DNA of 64,000 nt from Lachnospiraceae bacterium UBA7179 (GTDB taxonomy: Bacteria > Bacillota > Clostridia > Lachnospirales > Lachnospiraceae), in the NCBI GenBank assembly GCA_002491195.1, contig DKVL01000090.1:1-64000 (forward strand). Reading direction: 5' to 3'. Position numbers and translations under genes: made by a program. The notes below the pieces were generated by a model. That model had not been told where the DNA came from, did no database searches, and worked only from the letters and a program-made list of their open reading frames with translations. How positions within the stretch are numbered: the stretch's first letter is position 1; the number at the start of each line of letters is the position of its first letter. Shown here in pieces: positions 1 to 9,736 of this stretch.

Positions 1-42
1 TTCTCGTTCATGCGTTTATTCTGAATAATCAATAAATACCAA

Positions 43-71
43 TTGACGTGACCTTATTTTTTCACTATCAT
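43..71 (+). promoter_or_regulatory. Sigma-A type promoter upstream of iorA
   Basis: TTGACG at 43-48 and TATCAT at 66-71 are separated by exactly 17 bases. It lies about 90 bases before the iorA start and nothing else lies between, so it probably drives iorA-iorB-carB. No gene is visible in bases 1-158. Confidence 0.55.
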
Positions 72-158
72 TAAAGTATTGGCATGTGGTTTGATCCGCC
101 AGGGAACTATTATAACAGATCAATGACCGTAAAAACGACAACAGAAAGGAATAAACAA

Positions 159-1895
159 ATGAGCGAAACAAAGATCATGTTAGGCAATGAAGCGATTGCC
201 CGCGGTGCCTATGAAGCCGGCGTCAAAGTGTCCAGCGCTTACCCCGGAACTCCCAGCACCGAAATCAGTGAAAATATCGTAAAATACCCGGAAATCTACG
301 CAGAGTGGGCTCCGAATGAAAAAGTTGCCATGGAGGTTGCCATCGGCGCATCCATCAGCGGCGTGCGCGCCATGGCGTCCATGAAAATGGTCGGCGTCAA
401 TGTGGCGAGCGATCCACTCTACACGGTATCCTACATCGGAGCAAACGGAGGGCTTGTCCTTGCAGCGGCAGACGATCCTGGCCTCTACTCCTCACAGAAC
501 GAGCAGGATTCCCGCTGTGTGGCGCGCGTGGCGCAGGTTCCCGTCTTAGAACCGTCCGACTCCCAGGAGGCAAAGGACTTCACCAAGCTCGCTTTTGAGT
601 ATAGCGAGTGTTATGATACACCTGTTATGATAAGAACCACAACAAGACTGGCACATTCCCAGGGGCCTGTCACCCTCGAGGACAGACAGGAGATTCCCGA
701 TAAGCCCTACGAGCGGAATGCGGCAAAAAACGTCATGATGCCCGGCAACGCCAAAGGCCGTCATGTCCATGTGGAAAACCGCCTGAAACAGATGGCTGAG
801 GACGCTTGTGATTTCGCGATCAACAAGGCGGTCTACAAAGATACCTCTGTCGGATTTATCACCAGCGGCATTCCTTATACATATGTCGCGGAGGCGATGC
901 CGGATGCAAGCGTATTGAAACTCGGTCTTGTGCACCCCCTTCCGAGAAAACTGATCGAGGAATTTGCCTCAAAAGTTGACAAACTCTATATCTTTGAGGA
1001 ACTGGAACCGTTGATCGAAGAACAGGTCAAGTCGTGGGGCATTGACTGTATCGGCAAGGAACTCTTCACCGTACAGGGCGAATACAGCGCCAACATGATC
1101 CGCGAACGCGTCCTTGGCATGAAACTGGAAACCGCCGCGCCCGCACAGGTTCCGGCACGCCCGCCGATTCTTTGCCCCGGCTGTCCGCACAGAAGCACCT
1201 TCTCCGTCCTGAAAAAGCTCGGCATCCACGGCGCCGGCGATATCGGGTGTTATACCCTCGGCGCAGTCGCACCGTTAAATGTCATAGACACAACTGTGTG
1301 CATGGGCGCTTCTATCTCCACCCTGCACGGCATGGAGAAGGCAAAGGGCAAAGATTACATCAAGAACTGGGTTGCCTTGATTGGAGATTCCACATTCCTC
1401 CACACAGGCGTCAACTCTCTGATGAACATGGTTTACAACCAGTCCACAGGCACAGTACTGATCCTCGATAACTCCACCACTGGTATGACAGGCCATCAGG
1501 ATCACGCCGCTACCGGGAAGATGCTCAACGGCAAGGAAACCAAGGCAATCAGTCTCTACCACCTGTGTAAGGCAATTGGTGTGGAACATGTATACGAGGT
1601 CGATGCCTTTGATATTGATGAATTGGAAACTGTCGTAAAGCGGGAAGTTGCCCGCGATGAGGTCTCTGTCATTATCGTCTGTGCTCCCTGCGCTCTCTTA
1701 AAATCGCAGGCCACCAAGGCAAAATGCATTGCAATTCCTGAAAAATGTAAAAAATGCGGCATGTGCCTCGTTCCCGGCTGCCCTGCCCTCACCAAAAACG
1801 AGGACGGAACTGTCAAAATCGATGATACGATGTGCAATGGCTGCGGTCTGTGCATGAAGCGCTGCAAGTTTGATGCGATCAAGCGAATCGAATAA
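159..1895 (+). CDS. iorA: Indolepyruvate:ferredoxin oxidoreductase, alpha subunit
   Basis: This is the thiamine-pyrophosphate and iron-sulfur subunit that oxidatively decarboxylates aryl pyruvates (from aromatic amino acids) to aryl-acetyl-CoA, passing electrons to ferredoxin in the cytoplasm. The 578-residue product has the pyruvate oxidoreductase core near the N terminus (SSAYPGTPSTEI), a CPGCPHR motif in the middle, the TPP-binding GDSTFLHTG segment and a C-terminal ferredoxin domain. That domain has two cysteine clusters, CKKCGMCLVPGC and CNGCGLCMKRC; the CxxCxxCx4C spacing is typical of IorA. The ATG at 159 is preferred over the one at 84 because AGAAAGGA lies 8 bases before it. It is followed by iorB after 45 bases and then carB, apparently as one transcription unit. 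Confidence 0.95.
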   Translation: MSETKIMLGNEAIARGAYEAGVKVSSAYPGTPSTEISENIVKYPEIYAEWAPNEKVAMEVAIGASISGVRAMASMKMVGVNVASDPLYTVSYIGANGGLVLAAADDPGLYSSQNEQDSRCVARVAQVPVLEPSDSQEAKDFTKLAFEYSECYDTPVMIRTTTRLAHSQGPVTLEDRQEIPDKPYERNAAKNVMMPGNAKGRHVHVENRLKQMAEDACDFAINKAVYKDTSVGFITSGIPYTYVAEAMPDASVLKLGLVHPLPRKLIEEFASKVDKLYIFEELEPLIEEQVKSWGIDCIGKELFTVQGEYSANMIRERVLGMKLETAAPAQVPARPPILCPGCPHRSTFSVLKKLGIHGAGDIGCYTLGAVAPLNVIDTTVCMGASISTLHGMEKAKGKDYIKNWVALIGDSTFLHTGVNSLMNMVYNQSTGTVLILDNSTTGMTGHQDHAATGKMLNGKETKAISLYHLCKAIGVEHVYEVDAFDIDELETVVKREVARDEVSVIIVCAPCALLKSQATKAKCIAIPEKCKKCGMCLVPGCPALTKNEDGTVKIDDTMCNGCGLCMKRCKFDAIKRIE

Positions 1896-1940
1896 GGAGT
1901 TGTATCTATTGCAAATACTATCAAAGATGGAGGTTTCTAT

Positions 1941-2510
1941 ATGATTACTAAAAATATTATGATCGTAGGCGTGGGCGGTCAGGGTACACTGCTCACAAGC
2001 CGTATCCTTGGCGGCATCATCACAAAGGCCGGCTATGATGTAAAACTTTCCGAAGTACACGGCATGGCACAGCGCGGCGGAAGTGTTGTCACTTTCGTGC
2101 GCTATGGCGACGCTGTCGCAGAACCCATTGTGGAGGAGGGACAGGCTGACGTGCTGATTGCTTTCGAGAGGCTGGAAGCTCTGCGCTATGCACATTTCCT
2201 GAAAAAGGACGGCGTTATTATCGTAAATGACCAGCGAATCGATCCCATTACGGTTGTGACAGGCGCTGCGCAGTATCCTGAAAATATTATCGAAAATCTG
2301 AAAAAAGACTACAATGTGGTTGATGTCGACGCCATGGAAGAGGCAAAAAAACTTGGAAACGCCAAGGTATTTAACACGATCATCGTCGGTGTCGCGGCAA
2401 AGCGTATGGACTTTGACAAAAACCAGTGGCTCGAGGTCATAGAGTCCACCGTTCCACCCAAAACCGTTGAGATCAACAAGGCAGCATTTGAAGCTGGTTA
2501 TGCAATGTAA
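1941..2510 (+). CDS. iorB: Indolepyruvate:ferredoxin oxidoreductase, beta subunit
   Basis: This is the small partner of IorA, 189 residues, of the pyruvate/ketoisovalerate oxidoreductase gamma-type fold. It opens with the glycine-rich VGVGGQGTLLTSRILG motif and contains the conserved SEVHGMAQRGGSV segment characteristic of IorB. A GGAGG site precedes the ATG by 7 bases. It lies directly downstream of iorA, and carB begins 16 bases after its stop, so the three genes are probably co-transcribed. Length and motifs are normal for the family. Confidence 0.95.
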   Translation: MITKNIMIVGVGGQGTLLTSRILGGIITKAGYDVKLSEVHGMAQRGGSVVTFVRYGDAVAEPIVEEGQADVLIAFERLEALRYAHFLKKDGVIIVNDQRIDPITVVTGAAQYPENIIENLKKDYNVVDVDAMEEAKKLGNAKVFNTIIVGVAAKRMDFDKNQWLEVIESTVPPKTVEINKAAFEAGYAM

Positions 2511-2526
2511 AATATGGAGGTTTATT

Positions 2527-5500
2527 ATGCCGAAAAGAAATGATATCAACAAAGTTCTGATCATCGGTTCCGGCCCAATCATCATCGGACAGGCATGTGA
2601 GTTTGACTACTCCGGAACACAGGCCTGCAAAGCGCTTCGCAAACTGGGATATGAGATTGTCTTAGTAAACTCAAACCCTGCAACCATCATGACAGATCCG
2701 GAGATTGCAGATGTAACTTACATCGAACCGTTGAATGTCCGCCGTTTAGAGCAGATTATCGCAAAAGAGCGCCCGGACGCACTCCTTCCAAACCTCGGAG
2801 GCCAGTCCGGCTTAAACCTCTGTTCCGAACTTGCCAAGGAAGGTATTCTGGACAAATACCATGTGCAGGTGATCGGTGTACAGGTTGACGCCATCGAGCG
2901 CGGCGAGGACCGCATCGAGTTCAAGAAATCCATGGATACGATCGGCATTGAGATGGCAAGGAGCGAGGTTTCCTACAGCGTCGAAGAGGCGCTCGCCATC
3001 GCTGACAGGCTTGGGTATCCTGTTGTGCTCCGCCCCGCATACACCATGGGCGGCGCGGGAGGCGGACTCGTCTATAATAAGGAAGAATTAAAGACCGTCT
3101 GCGCGCGCGGCCTGCAGGCAAGCCTTGTCGGACAGGTTCTCGTCGAGGAATCGATCCTTGGCTGGGAAGAATTAGAGCTCGAGATCGTGCGCGATGCCGA
3201 GGGAAACATGATCACGGTCTGCTTTATCGAAAATATTGATCCGATGGGGACGCATACCGGTGATTCCTTCTGCTCCGCCCCGATGCTCACGATCTCCAAG
3301 GAGCTGCAGAAACGGCTGCAGGAGCAGGCGTACCGCATCGTGGATTCCGTTAAGGTGATCGGCGGCACCAACGTACAGTTTGCCCACGATCCTGTCACAG
3401 ACCGCGTTGTCGTGATCGAGATCAACCCCAGAACTTCCCGCTCCTCCGCTCTGGCCTCCAAGGCGACCGGTTTCCCGATCGCGCTGGTCTCCGCCATGCT
3501 TGCAGCCGGACTGACCCTCAAGGATATCGAGTGCGGCAAGTATGGTACTTTAGACAAATATGTTCCCGACGGAGACTATGTCGTGATCAAGTTCGCGCGC
3601 TGGGCATTCGAGAAATTCAAGGGCGTTGAGGACAAACTCGGCACGCAGATGCGCGCTGTCGGCGAAGTTATGAGCATCGGAAAAACTTACAAAGAAGCAT
3701 TCCAGAAAGCAATCCGAAGCCTCGAGACAGGCCGGTATGGTCTCGGTCACGCCAGGGACTATGACACCAAAACCAAAGATGAGCTGCTGCTCATGCTCGC
3801 ACATCCCTCCAGCGACCGCCATTTTATCATGTACGAGGCACTGCGAAAGGGTGCGACTGTTGACGAAATCTATGATATCACCAAGGTAAAACACTATTTT
3901 ATAACGCAGATGCAGGAGCTTGTCGAGGAGGAAGAAGCGCTTGTCAAGTCAAAAGGCTCGCTTCCGTCTGACGAGGCATTGATCTCGGCCAAGAAAAACG
4001 GCTTTTCTGACAAATATCTGAGCCAGATCCTGGAGATTCCGGAGGATACCATCCGAAAGAAACGGATTGAACTCGGTGTGGAGGAGGCATGGGAAGGCGT
4101 TCATGTGAGCGGCACTCCCGACAGCGCATACTACTACTCCACCTACAATGCAGAGGACAAAAACCCTGTCAGTACAGACAAGCCAAAGATCATGATCCTC
4201 GGCGGCGGGCCCAACAGAATCGGTCAGGGAATCGAGTTTGACTACTGCTGTGTCCATGCCTCCCTGGCACTGAAAGAACTTGGCTTTGAGACCATCATTG
4301 TAAACTGCAATCCAGAGACCGTCTCAACAGACTATGATACCTCCGACAAGCTTTACTTTGAGCCGCTCACACTGGAAGATGTGCTGAGCATCTATCACAA
4401 GGAAAAACCGCTCGGCGTGATCGCACAGTTCGGCGGCCAGACACCGCTCAACCTGGCGTCTGAGCTCGAGAAAAACGGCGTAAAGATCCTTGGCACGCCC
4501 CCCTCTGTTATTGACCTTGCAGAGGACCGCGACCTGTTCCGCTCCATGATGGACAAACTCGGCATCCCAATGCCGGAATCCGGTATGGCGACCACCGTTG
4601 ATGAAGCCCTGGCAATCGCAGGAAAAATCGGCTATCCGGTTATGGTCCGCCCGTCCTATGTATTAGGAGGACGTGGTATGGAAGTCGTCTATGACGATGC
4701 GAGCATGGCGGAGTACATGAATGCTGCTGTCGGCGTGACTCCGGACAGGCCAATCCTGATTGACCGCTTCCTGAACCACGCGCTGGAGTGCGAGGCGGAC
4801 GCGATCAGCGATGGCACACATGCTTTTGTTCCCGCGGTTATGGAGCACATTGAGCTTGCAGGCGTCCACTCCGGTGACTCCGCCTGCATCATCCCCAGCG
4901 TGCATATCTCAGCAGAAAATGTCGCCACCATCAAGGAATACACGAAGAAAATCGCGGAGGAAATGCACGTCAAGGGCTTGATGAATATGCAGTATGCCAT
5001 CGAAAAAGGCAAGGTTTATGTGCTCGAGGCAAACCCACGCGCATCGCGTACTGTGCCGCTTGTCTCCAAAGTGTGCAATATCCGCATGGTGCCGCTTGCA
5101 ACCGACATTATCACGTCGGAGATCACCTCGCGCCCGTCTCCTGTACCGAACCTCAAGGAGAAGGATATTCCATACTACGGCGTAAAAGAGGCGGTTTTCC
5201 CGTTCAACATGTTCCCGGAAGTGGATCCTGTACTTGGACCGGAGATGCGCTCAACCGGAGAAGTCCTCGGATTGTCTCCCTATTATGGCGAAGCGTTCTA
5301 CAAGGCACAGGAGGCAACCCAGACACAGCTGCCGCTTGGCGGAACAGTGCTGATCTCCGTCAACGGCAAGGATAAACCGGAAGTCGTTGAAATCGCACAG
5401 CTGTTCCGTGATGCCGGATTTGAAATTCTCGCAACACAGGGAACTTATAATCTGATCACGGAGGCAGGAATTGACGCAGAGCCCGTCAAAAAACTCTATG

Positions 5501-5754
5501 AGGGACGTCCAAATATCCTCGACCTCATCACAAACGGCAAGATTGACCTGATCGTGAACTCACCCGTCGGCAAGGACAGTGTCCACGACGACAGCTATCT
5601 TAGAAAAGCGGCGATCAAGGGCAAAATCCCTTACATGACCACGATCGCCGGAGCAAGAGCCACCGCAAAGGGCATCCTATACGTACAGAAAAACGGCAGT
5701 ACCGATGTCAAATCACTACAACAGCTCCACAGCGAGATCAAGGATAAAACCTGA
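2527..5754 (+). CDS. carB: Carbamoyl-phosphate synthase, large subunit
   Basis: CarB uses two ATP and ammonia (delivered by CarA) to make carbamoyl phosphate for pyrimidine and arginine synthesis. The 1075-residue length is standard. It has two homologous ATP-grasp halves, the first opening with VLIIGSGPIIIGQACEFDYSG and the second near residue 560 with ILGGGPNRIGQGIEFDY, followed by a C-terminal methylglyoxal-synthase-like allosteric domain (NGKIDLIVNSPVGK). The start at 2527 follows TATGGAGG by 7 bases; an upstream in-frame start would overlap iorB and lacks a ribosome site. No carA gene is present in the window, and CarB cannot use glutamine without it, so carA must be elsewhere or the enzyme may use free ammonia. 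Confidence 0.96.
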   Translation: MPKRNDINKVLIIGSGPIIIGQACEFDYSGTQACKALRKLGYEIVLVNSNPATIMTDPEIADVTYIEPLNVRRLEQIIAKERPDALLPNLGGQSGLNLCSELAKEGILDKYHVQVIGVQVDAIERGEDRIEFKKSMDTIGIEMARSEVSYSVEEALAIADRLGYPVVLRPAYTMGGAGGGLVYNKEELKTVCARGLQASLVGQVLVEESILGWEELELEIVRDAEGNMITVCFIENIDPMGTHTGDSFCSAPMLTISKELQKRLQEQAYRIVDSVKVIGGTNVQFAHDPVTDRVVVIEINPRTSRSSALASKATGFPIALVSAMLAAGLTLKDIECGKYGTLDKYVPDGDYVVIKFARWAFEKFKGVEDKLGTQMRAVGEVMSIGKTYKEAFQKAIRSLETGRYGLGHARDYDTKTKDELLLMLAHPSSDRHFIMYEALRKGATVDEIYDITKVKHYFITQMQELVEEEEALVKSKGSLPSDEALISAKKNGFSDKYLSQILEIPEDTIRKKRIELGVEEAWEGVHVSGTPDSAYYYSTYNAEDKNPVSTDKPKIMILGGGPNRIGQGIEFDYCCVHASLALKELGFETIIVNCNPETVSTDYDTSDKLYFEPLTLEDVLSIYHKEKPLGVIAQFGGQTPLNLASELEKNGVKILGTPPSVIDLAEDRDLFRSMMDKLGIPMPESGMATTVDEALAIAGKIGYPVMVRPSYVLGGRGMEVVYDDASMAEYMNAAVGVTPDRPILIDRFLNHALECEADAISDGTHAFVPAVMEHIELAGVHSGDSACIIPSVHISAENVATIKEYTKKIAEEMHVKGLMNMQYAIEKGKVYVLEANPRASRTVPLVSKVCNIRMVPLATDIITSEITSRPSPVPNLKEKDIPYYGVKEAVFPFNMFPEVDPVLGPEMRSTGEVLGLSPYYGEAFYKAQEATQTQLPLGGTVLISVNGKDKPEVVEIAQLFRDAGFEILATQGTYNLITEAGIDAEPVKKLYEGRPNILDLITNGKIDLIVNSPVGKDSVHDDSYLRKAAIKGKIPYMTTIAGARATAKGILYVQKNGSTDVKSLQQLHSEIKDKT

Positions 5755-5768
5755 CGATCTGCCATACA

Positions 5769-5811
5769 AAAAACAGCCCCAACGATCACACGCTGGTCGT
5801 GGGCTGTTTTT
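5769..5811. terminator. Bidirectional intrinsic terminator
   Basis: AAAAACAGCCC (5769-5779) pairs perfectly with GGGCTGTTTTT (5801-5811), giving a U-tract on either strand. It lies between the convergent carB and EAL-domain genes and can end both transcripts. Confidence 0.85.
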
Positions 5812-5818
5812 CATGTCG

Positions 5819-7174
5819 TCATTGTAATCCATATTGTGTCTCAAATTCCGCCACCGATATGGGCCTGTCAAAATAGAATCCCTGAAAGATGTCACATCCT
5901 GCCTCTGTGAGAAAAGCGACATGCTCCGCATTTCTGACACCTTCTGTGATCACCTCCATGCCAAGCTCCTTTGCCATAGCAATCACTGACCTTAAGATAA
6001 TCCGTGTGCGCTCCGTCGTGATCGTTTCCTCCAGAAATGCCATATCAATTTTTAAGATATCCACCTCCATATCTTTCAACATATTAAGGGACGAATACCC
6101 GCTTCCGAAATCATCAATCTCTATGTGAAATCCATACTCCCTAAGTCTTTTAATGACGGACAGATACCTCCCCATGTCGCCGATCAACGCAGTTTCCGTA
6201 ATTTCGATATTGAACCTTGACGGATCAATCGCATACTTTTCCACCAGACCAGTAAACGCCTTGTATAAGTCAATATAATAAAAATCCTTTGTCGACACAT
6301 TGACCGAAATACTCAGATCGTTGATCCCGCGCTTTTTCCAATCGCTAAGTTTTGCCGCTGCCTGCTCCCACATACATCGGTCCAGTCTATAGATATAGCC
6401 CCGCCTTTCTATGATCTCAATAAAATCCGCCGGCATCAGGATCCCTCTTGAAGGGTGGTGCCACCGCACAATCGCCTCTGCGCCCGACAATTTTCCTGTA
6501 TTCGTAATCTGCGGCTGCAGATACATCTGAAACTGGTCCGCCTCCAACGCATGGTCAAACTCACTCAGGACATTTTTCTCCTGCACTAATCCGCCCAACA
6601 TCTTCTCATCATAGTATGCCACAACCTGACTGTAATCATCCTGCATGGACTCGATTGCCATGTTCGCCTTGTCGCACATCACCTGTGCGCTCTCCCCGGG
6701 ATCTGTGATCTCATACGCTCCGATTGCCAGATGCAGCTTGTAGTTCGTGTCATTGATCAGATACTGCAATTTTGACGTATTCTGCGCCGCCAGCCGTGGG
6801 TTGAAATCCTCCTTCGCAATCAGCATCGCAAACTTATCCCCCGCAATCCTTCCATGGATACAGTCGTCATATTGTGCAAGGGTGAGCAGCTTTGCCTGGT
6901 CTGCGAGCACTCTGTCCCCCATCTCTTTTCCAAACAGGTCATTGGCAAGTTTAAAATTCTTGATATTCGTACAAACCATATAACGTTTCTTCTGCGGATT
7001 TTTCCTGATGATCTCCTCCGCTTTCTTGAAGAAGCTCTCTCTGTTATACAAACCAGTCAACTTGTCATGGCTGACAATAAACTGCTCCTTCTTCACCCTG
7101 ACCACTTCTGCAATCAGCGCAGCGATCAGAAGTACCAGTATCACCATCAAAGGTACACTGTATATGCTATCCAC
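5819..7174 (-). CDS. Membrane-anchored EAL-domain protein with degenerate GGDEF domain (c-di-GMP phosphodiesterase)
   Basis: About 450 residues with one N-terminal membrane segment (roughly residues 6-26), a GGDEF-fold domain and a C-terminal EAL domain. The GGDEF active-site motif reads AGDKF, so cyclase activity is unlikely. The EAL domain reads EAIVRWHHP and keeps the NVS asparagine, EITET glutamate, IDDFGSGYSS loop, KID lysine and TEGV glutamate that bind metals and substrate, so it probably hydrolyses cyclic di-GMP at the membrane. The first possible GTG (7183) abuts an AGGA, whereas the GTG at 7174 sits 8 bases from AGGAG and is preferred. It stands alone, convergent with carB. Confidence 0.85.
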   Translation of the reverse strand: MDSIYSVPLMVILVLLIAALIAEVVRVKKEQFIVSHDKLTGLYNRESFFKKAEEIIRKNPQKKRYMVCTNIKNFKLANDLFGKEMGDRVLADQAKLLTLAQYDDCIHGRIAGDKFAMLIAKEDFNPRLAAQNTSKLQYLINDTNYKLHLAIGAYEITDPGESAQVMCDKANMAIESMQDDYSQVVAYYDEKMLGGLVQEKNVLSEFDHALEADQFQMYLQPQITNTGKLSGAEAIVRWHHPSRGILMPADFIEIIERRGYIYRLDRCMWEQAAAKLSDWKKRGINDLSISVNVSTKDFYYIDLYKAFTGLVEKYAIDPSRFNIEITETALIGDMGRYLSVIKRLREYGFHIEIDDFGSGYSSLNMLKDMEVDILKIDMAFLEETITTERTRIILRSVIAMAKELGMEVITEGVRNAEHVAFLTEAGCDIFQGFYFDRPISVAEFETQYGLQ

Positions 7175-7269
7175 GATTCCCACTCCTATCCTAAAGGGCG
7201 TTTTTACTCTCTGTAGATTTCAGTGTATCACACAATCATACAAACCTGCAATCCTTTTTGTTTCATCTT

Positions 7270-7298
7270 TTGACCAATTGCCCAATCTGTGGTATACT
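7270..7298 (+). promoter_or_regulatory. Extended -10 promoter for the GH13 gene
   Basis: TTGACC (7270-7275), a 17-base spacer and TATACT (7293-7298) preceded by TG one base upstream. It is 72 bases before the GH13 start and is the best-matching promoter in this part of the window. Confidence 0.7.
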
Positions 7299-7369
7299 AA
7301 ACTTTGGAAGTTCATGACTGTAACACAGTTCTTGAAAGAAAATACTACGATATTAAAGGGGGACATGAA

Positions 7370-9163
7370 ATGGCTTGGTACGATGAAGCTATCTTCTATC
7401 ACATCTATCCTTTGGGACTCACAGGGGCGCCAAAGGAAAATTCTTATGGGGAGCCGGAGCACCGGTTGAACACACTGCTTCCCTGGATCGACCACATCAA
7501 AAGCATTGGCTGCAACGCCATCTATATCGGTCCATTGTTCGAATCGGTCGGACATGGCTACGAGACAACCGATTACAAAAAACTCGACAGCCGTCTCGGG
7601 GACAATCAGGATTTAAAGAATTTCGTGGCAGAATGTCACAAAAAAGAGGTCAGAGTGATCTTTGACGGTGTCTTTAACCACACCGGGCGCGATTTCTTTG
7701 CATTCAAAGATATCAGGGAAAAACGGGAAGGCTCCCAGTACAGGGACTGGTACTGCAATGTAAACTTCGGCGGGAACAACGAGTATAATGATGGGTTTAG
7801 CTATGACAACTGGGGCGGATATAACCTGCTTGTAAAACTCAACCAGAGGAACCCTGCCGTGAAAGATTACATCTGTGATGTGATCCGTTTCTGGGTGAGC
7901 GAATTTGACGTTGACGGCATCCGCCTTGATGCAGCAGATGTGCTTGACTTTGACTTTATGAAAGCGCTGCGGCATGTCGCAAACGAAGTAAAGCCGGAAT
8001 TCTGGCTGATGGGCGAGGTCATCCACGGCGATTACTCACGATGGGTAAACGAGGGGACACTGCACTCCGTCACCAACTACCAGCTGCACAAGGCCCTTTA
8101 CTCCGGCAATAACGACCACAACTTCTTTGAGATCGCGCATACTGTAAAGCGTTTGTACGAGATGGGCAGCAACAATCCAAACGGCTTCAAGCTCTACAAT
8201 TTTGTGGACAACCATGACGTGGAGCGCATTTATACCAAACTCAACAACAAGGCCCATTTTACACCGGTGCACATTCTGCTGTATACGCTGCCGGGAATCC
8301 CTTCGCTGTACTACGGTTCCGAGTTCGGCATCGAAGGCAGAAAGGAAAAATTCTCCGACGCCTCACTCCGTCCTGCGCTCAATCTTGACGACTACAAGAA
8401 CGCCCTGACCGACAATTCCTTCACAGCGCTGATCGCAGCACTGGGACGTACCAGACAGCAGTCAAAGGCATTGTCCTACGGCGATTACAGAGAGTTAAAA
8501 CTGATGAACCGCCAGTACGCTTTTTCACGCAACTTTGAGGGGGAAAGCGTGGTTGTCACCGTCAACAATGACGACAGCGATTTCACAATGACTGTCCCAG
8601 CCGGAAATGCCGCGGAGTACGCGGGAGCGCTCTCCGGTCAGAAAGTCCGCGTGGAAAACGGCAATATCTGCGTCAATGTAAAAGCAAATTCCGGTGAAAT
8701 CTGGCTGCCTGTCACGGACAAGACCGCCGACAGGCTTTCCGATGTGACACCTGTAGAACTCCATGTGGAAGACGCTGTGAAGAATACTGCCAAACCCGTT
8801 GCGGAGACGGTAAAAACTCCTGTTTCCGAGAATACTGCTCCTGAAGCCAACGCATCCCATGCAGAGCAGAAGCACGAGACAGCAAAAACTCCCGTTCCCG
8901 GGAACACTGTTTCTGAAACTCCCAAGACAGCGCCAGCTGACAGCAGTACTCCCGCAAATATGACAGCAGACAGCAAACCTGCTGTATCAGAACCTCACAA
9001 CGAGACATCGGAAGAATTTGAGAGGGGAAAGATCGCAGGTTTACAGGAAGCGATTCTGGCCATCATGGAAAAAAATGGTCCTGTCACGGACCTTATGCGA
9101 AAAGACGTCACCGACAATGTATACCACGATTCGCTGATCAACTGGATCAAAAGCTTTCGCTAA
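7370..9163 (+). CDS. GH13 alpha-amylase family glycosidase with Pro/Thr/Ala-rich linker and C-terminal tail domain
   Basis: Cytoplasmic (no signal peptide) alpha-glucan or maltodextrin hydrolase. The first ~450 residues are a GH13 barrel: DGVFNH near 99-104, the nucleophile in GIRLDAAD (Asp187), the acid/base in GEVIHG (Glu216) and the transition-state Asp in FVDNHD (Asp283). A linker of about 90 residues rich in Pro, Thr, Glu and Ala with repeated KTPV/NT units follows, then about 47 residues (GKIAGLQEAILAIMEKNG...) that look helical and that I do not recognise. AAGGGGG lies 7 bases before the ATG at 7370, which is preferred over an upstream start at 7304. The exact GH13 subfamily and substrate cannot be settled from the sequence alone. 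Confidence 0.85.
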   Translation: MAWYDEAIFYHIYPLGLTGAPKENSYGEPEHRLNTLLPWIDHIKSIGCNAIYIGPLFESVGHGYETTDYKKLDSRLGDNQDLKNFVAECHKKEVRVIFDGVFNHTGRDFFAFKDIREKREGSQYRDWYCNVNFGGNNEYNDGFSYDNWGGYNLLVKLNQRNPAVKDYICDVIRFWVSEFDVDGIRLDAADVLDFDFMKALRHVANEVKPEFWLMGEVIHGDYSRWVNEGTLHSVTNYQLHKALYSGNNDHNFFEIAHTVKRLYEMGSNNPNGFKLYNFVDNHDVERIYTKLNNKAHFTPVHILLYTLPGIPSLYYGSEFGIEGRKEKFSDASLRPALNLDDYKNALTDNSFTALIAALGRTRQQSKALSYGDYRELKLMNRQYAFSRNFEGESVVVTVNNDDSDFTMTVPAGNAAEYAGALSGQKVRVENGNICVNVKANSGEIWLPVTDKTADRLSDVTPVELHVEDAVKNTAKPVAETVKTPVSENTAPEANASHAEQKHETAKTPVPGNTVSETPKTAPADSSTPANMTADSKPAVSEPHNETSEEFERGKIAGLQEAILAIMEKNGPVTDLMRKDVTDNVYHDSLINWIKSFR

Positions 9164-9191
9164 AAAATAGGACGGGAAACCGTCCTATTTT
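9164..9191. terminator. Bidirectional intrinsic terminator
   Basis: AAAATAGGACGG (9164-9175) and CCGTCCTATTTT (9180-9191) form a perfect 12-base stem with a GAAA tetraloop. It starts at the GH13 stop and separates that gene from the convergent small gene. Confidence 0.9.
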
Positions 9192-9212
9192 ACATGAGCG
9201 GGAACTCTTCTA

Positions 9213-9698
9213 TCAGTTTTCCAGGATATCTGCAATGACACACTCTCTTTCTTCCATACCGATCAACCGCTCTGGAGCCATCGACATCTGTTCTGCGAGC
9301 ATCAAAATATCCTCTTCATCGATCACGTAGGCATCCTCCTCAAACAGTTCATCATCGTCGGTTGGAAGATTTAGGGACAGCTTCTTTTCCGCCTCGGTTC
9401 TTTCACCCATATTCGCATATATGTGCCCCGACTCCCCACAATAACAATAGTATCTGACCAGCTTTCCCTGAATGGATTGGGCAAAGCATTGAAGCTCTAC
9501 GACTCTATGCGTCGCAAAATAACAGACTTCCTCCGCACACTTTCCCAACTCTGACATGATTGTCAGAAACGCTTCCACATCCGTCGGCTCACATACCCCT
9601 ATCCCTACTAAAAAAGTCCAGCCCTCATATGCTCCCGACAGGAAAGCTTTATCCGTTGAATCCATCACTGTCCGCAAACCACATACTCTTATATCCAA
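9213..9698 (-). CDS. Small acidic protein of unknown function, probably frameshifted near its start
   Basis: The reading frame gives about 150-160 residues with an acidic C-terminal half. Its only starts are a TTG at 9698 and an ATG at 9665, neither with a good ribosome site. A strong AGGAGGAGG site serves an ATG at 9720 in a different frame that stops after 23 codons. Removing one G near 9653-9654 would join the two frames into a continuous protein, so a one-base insertion or sequencing error is likely. The central segment (YFATHRVVE, then GKLVRYYCYCGESGHIYANMG) recalls a family of uncharacterised proteins I associate with toxin-immunity loci; that is from memory and weak. It is the last of three small co-directional genes. 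Confidence 0.55.
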   Translation of the reverse strand: MDIRVCGLRTVMDSTDKAFLSGAYEGWTFLVGIGVCEPTDVEAFLTIMSELGKCAEEVCYFATHRVVELQCFAQSIQGKLVRYYCYCGESGHIYANMGERTEAEKKLSLNLPTDDDELFEEDAYVIDEEDILMLAEQMSMAPERLIGMEERECVIADILEN

Positions 9699-9736
9699 AA
9701 CACTCTTTGATAAACGCCATGATTATACGCCTCCTC

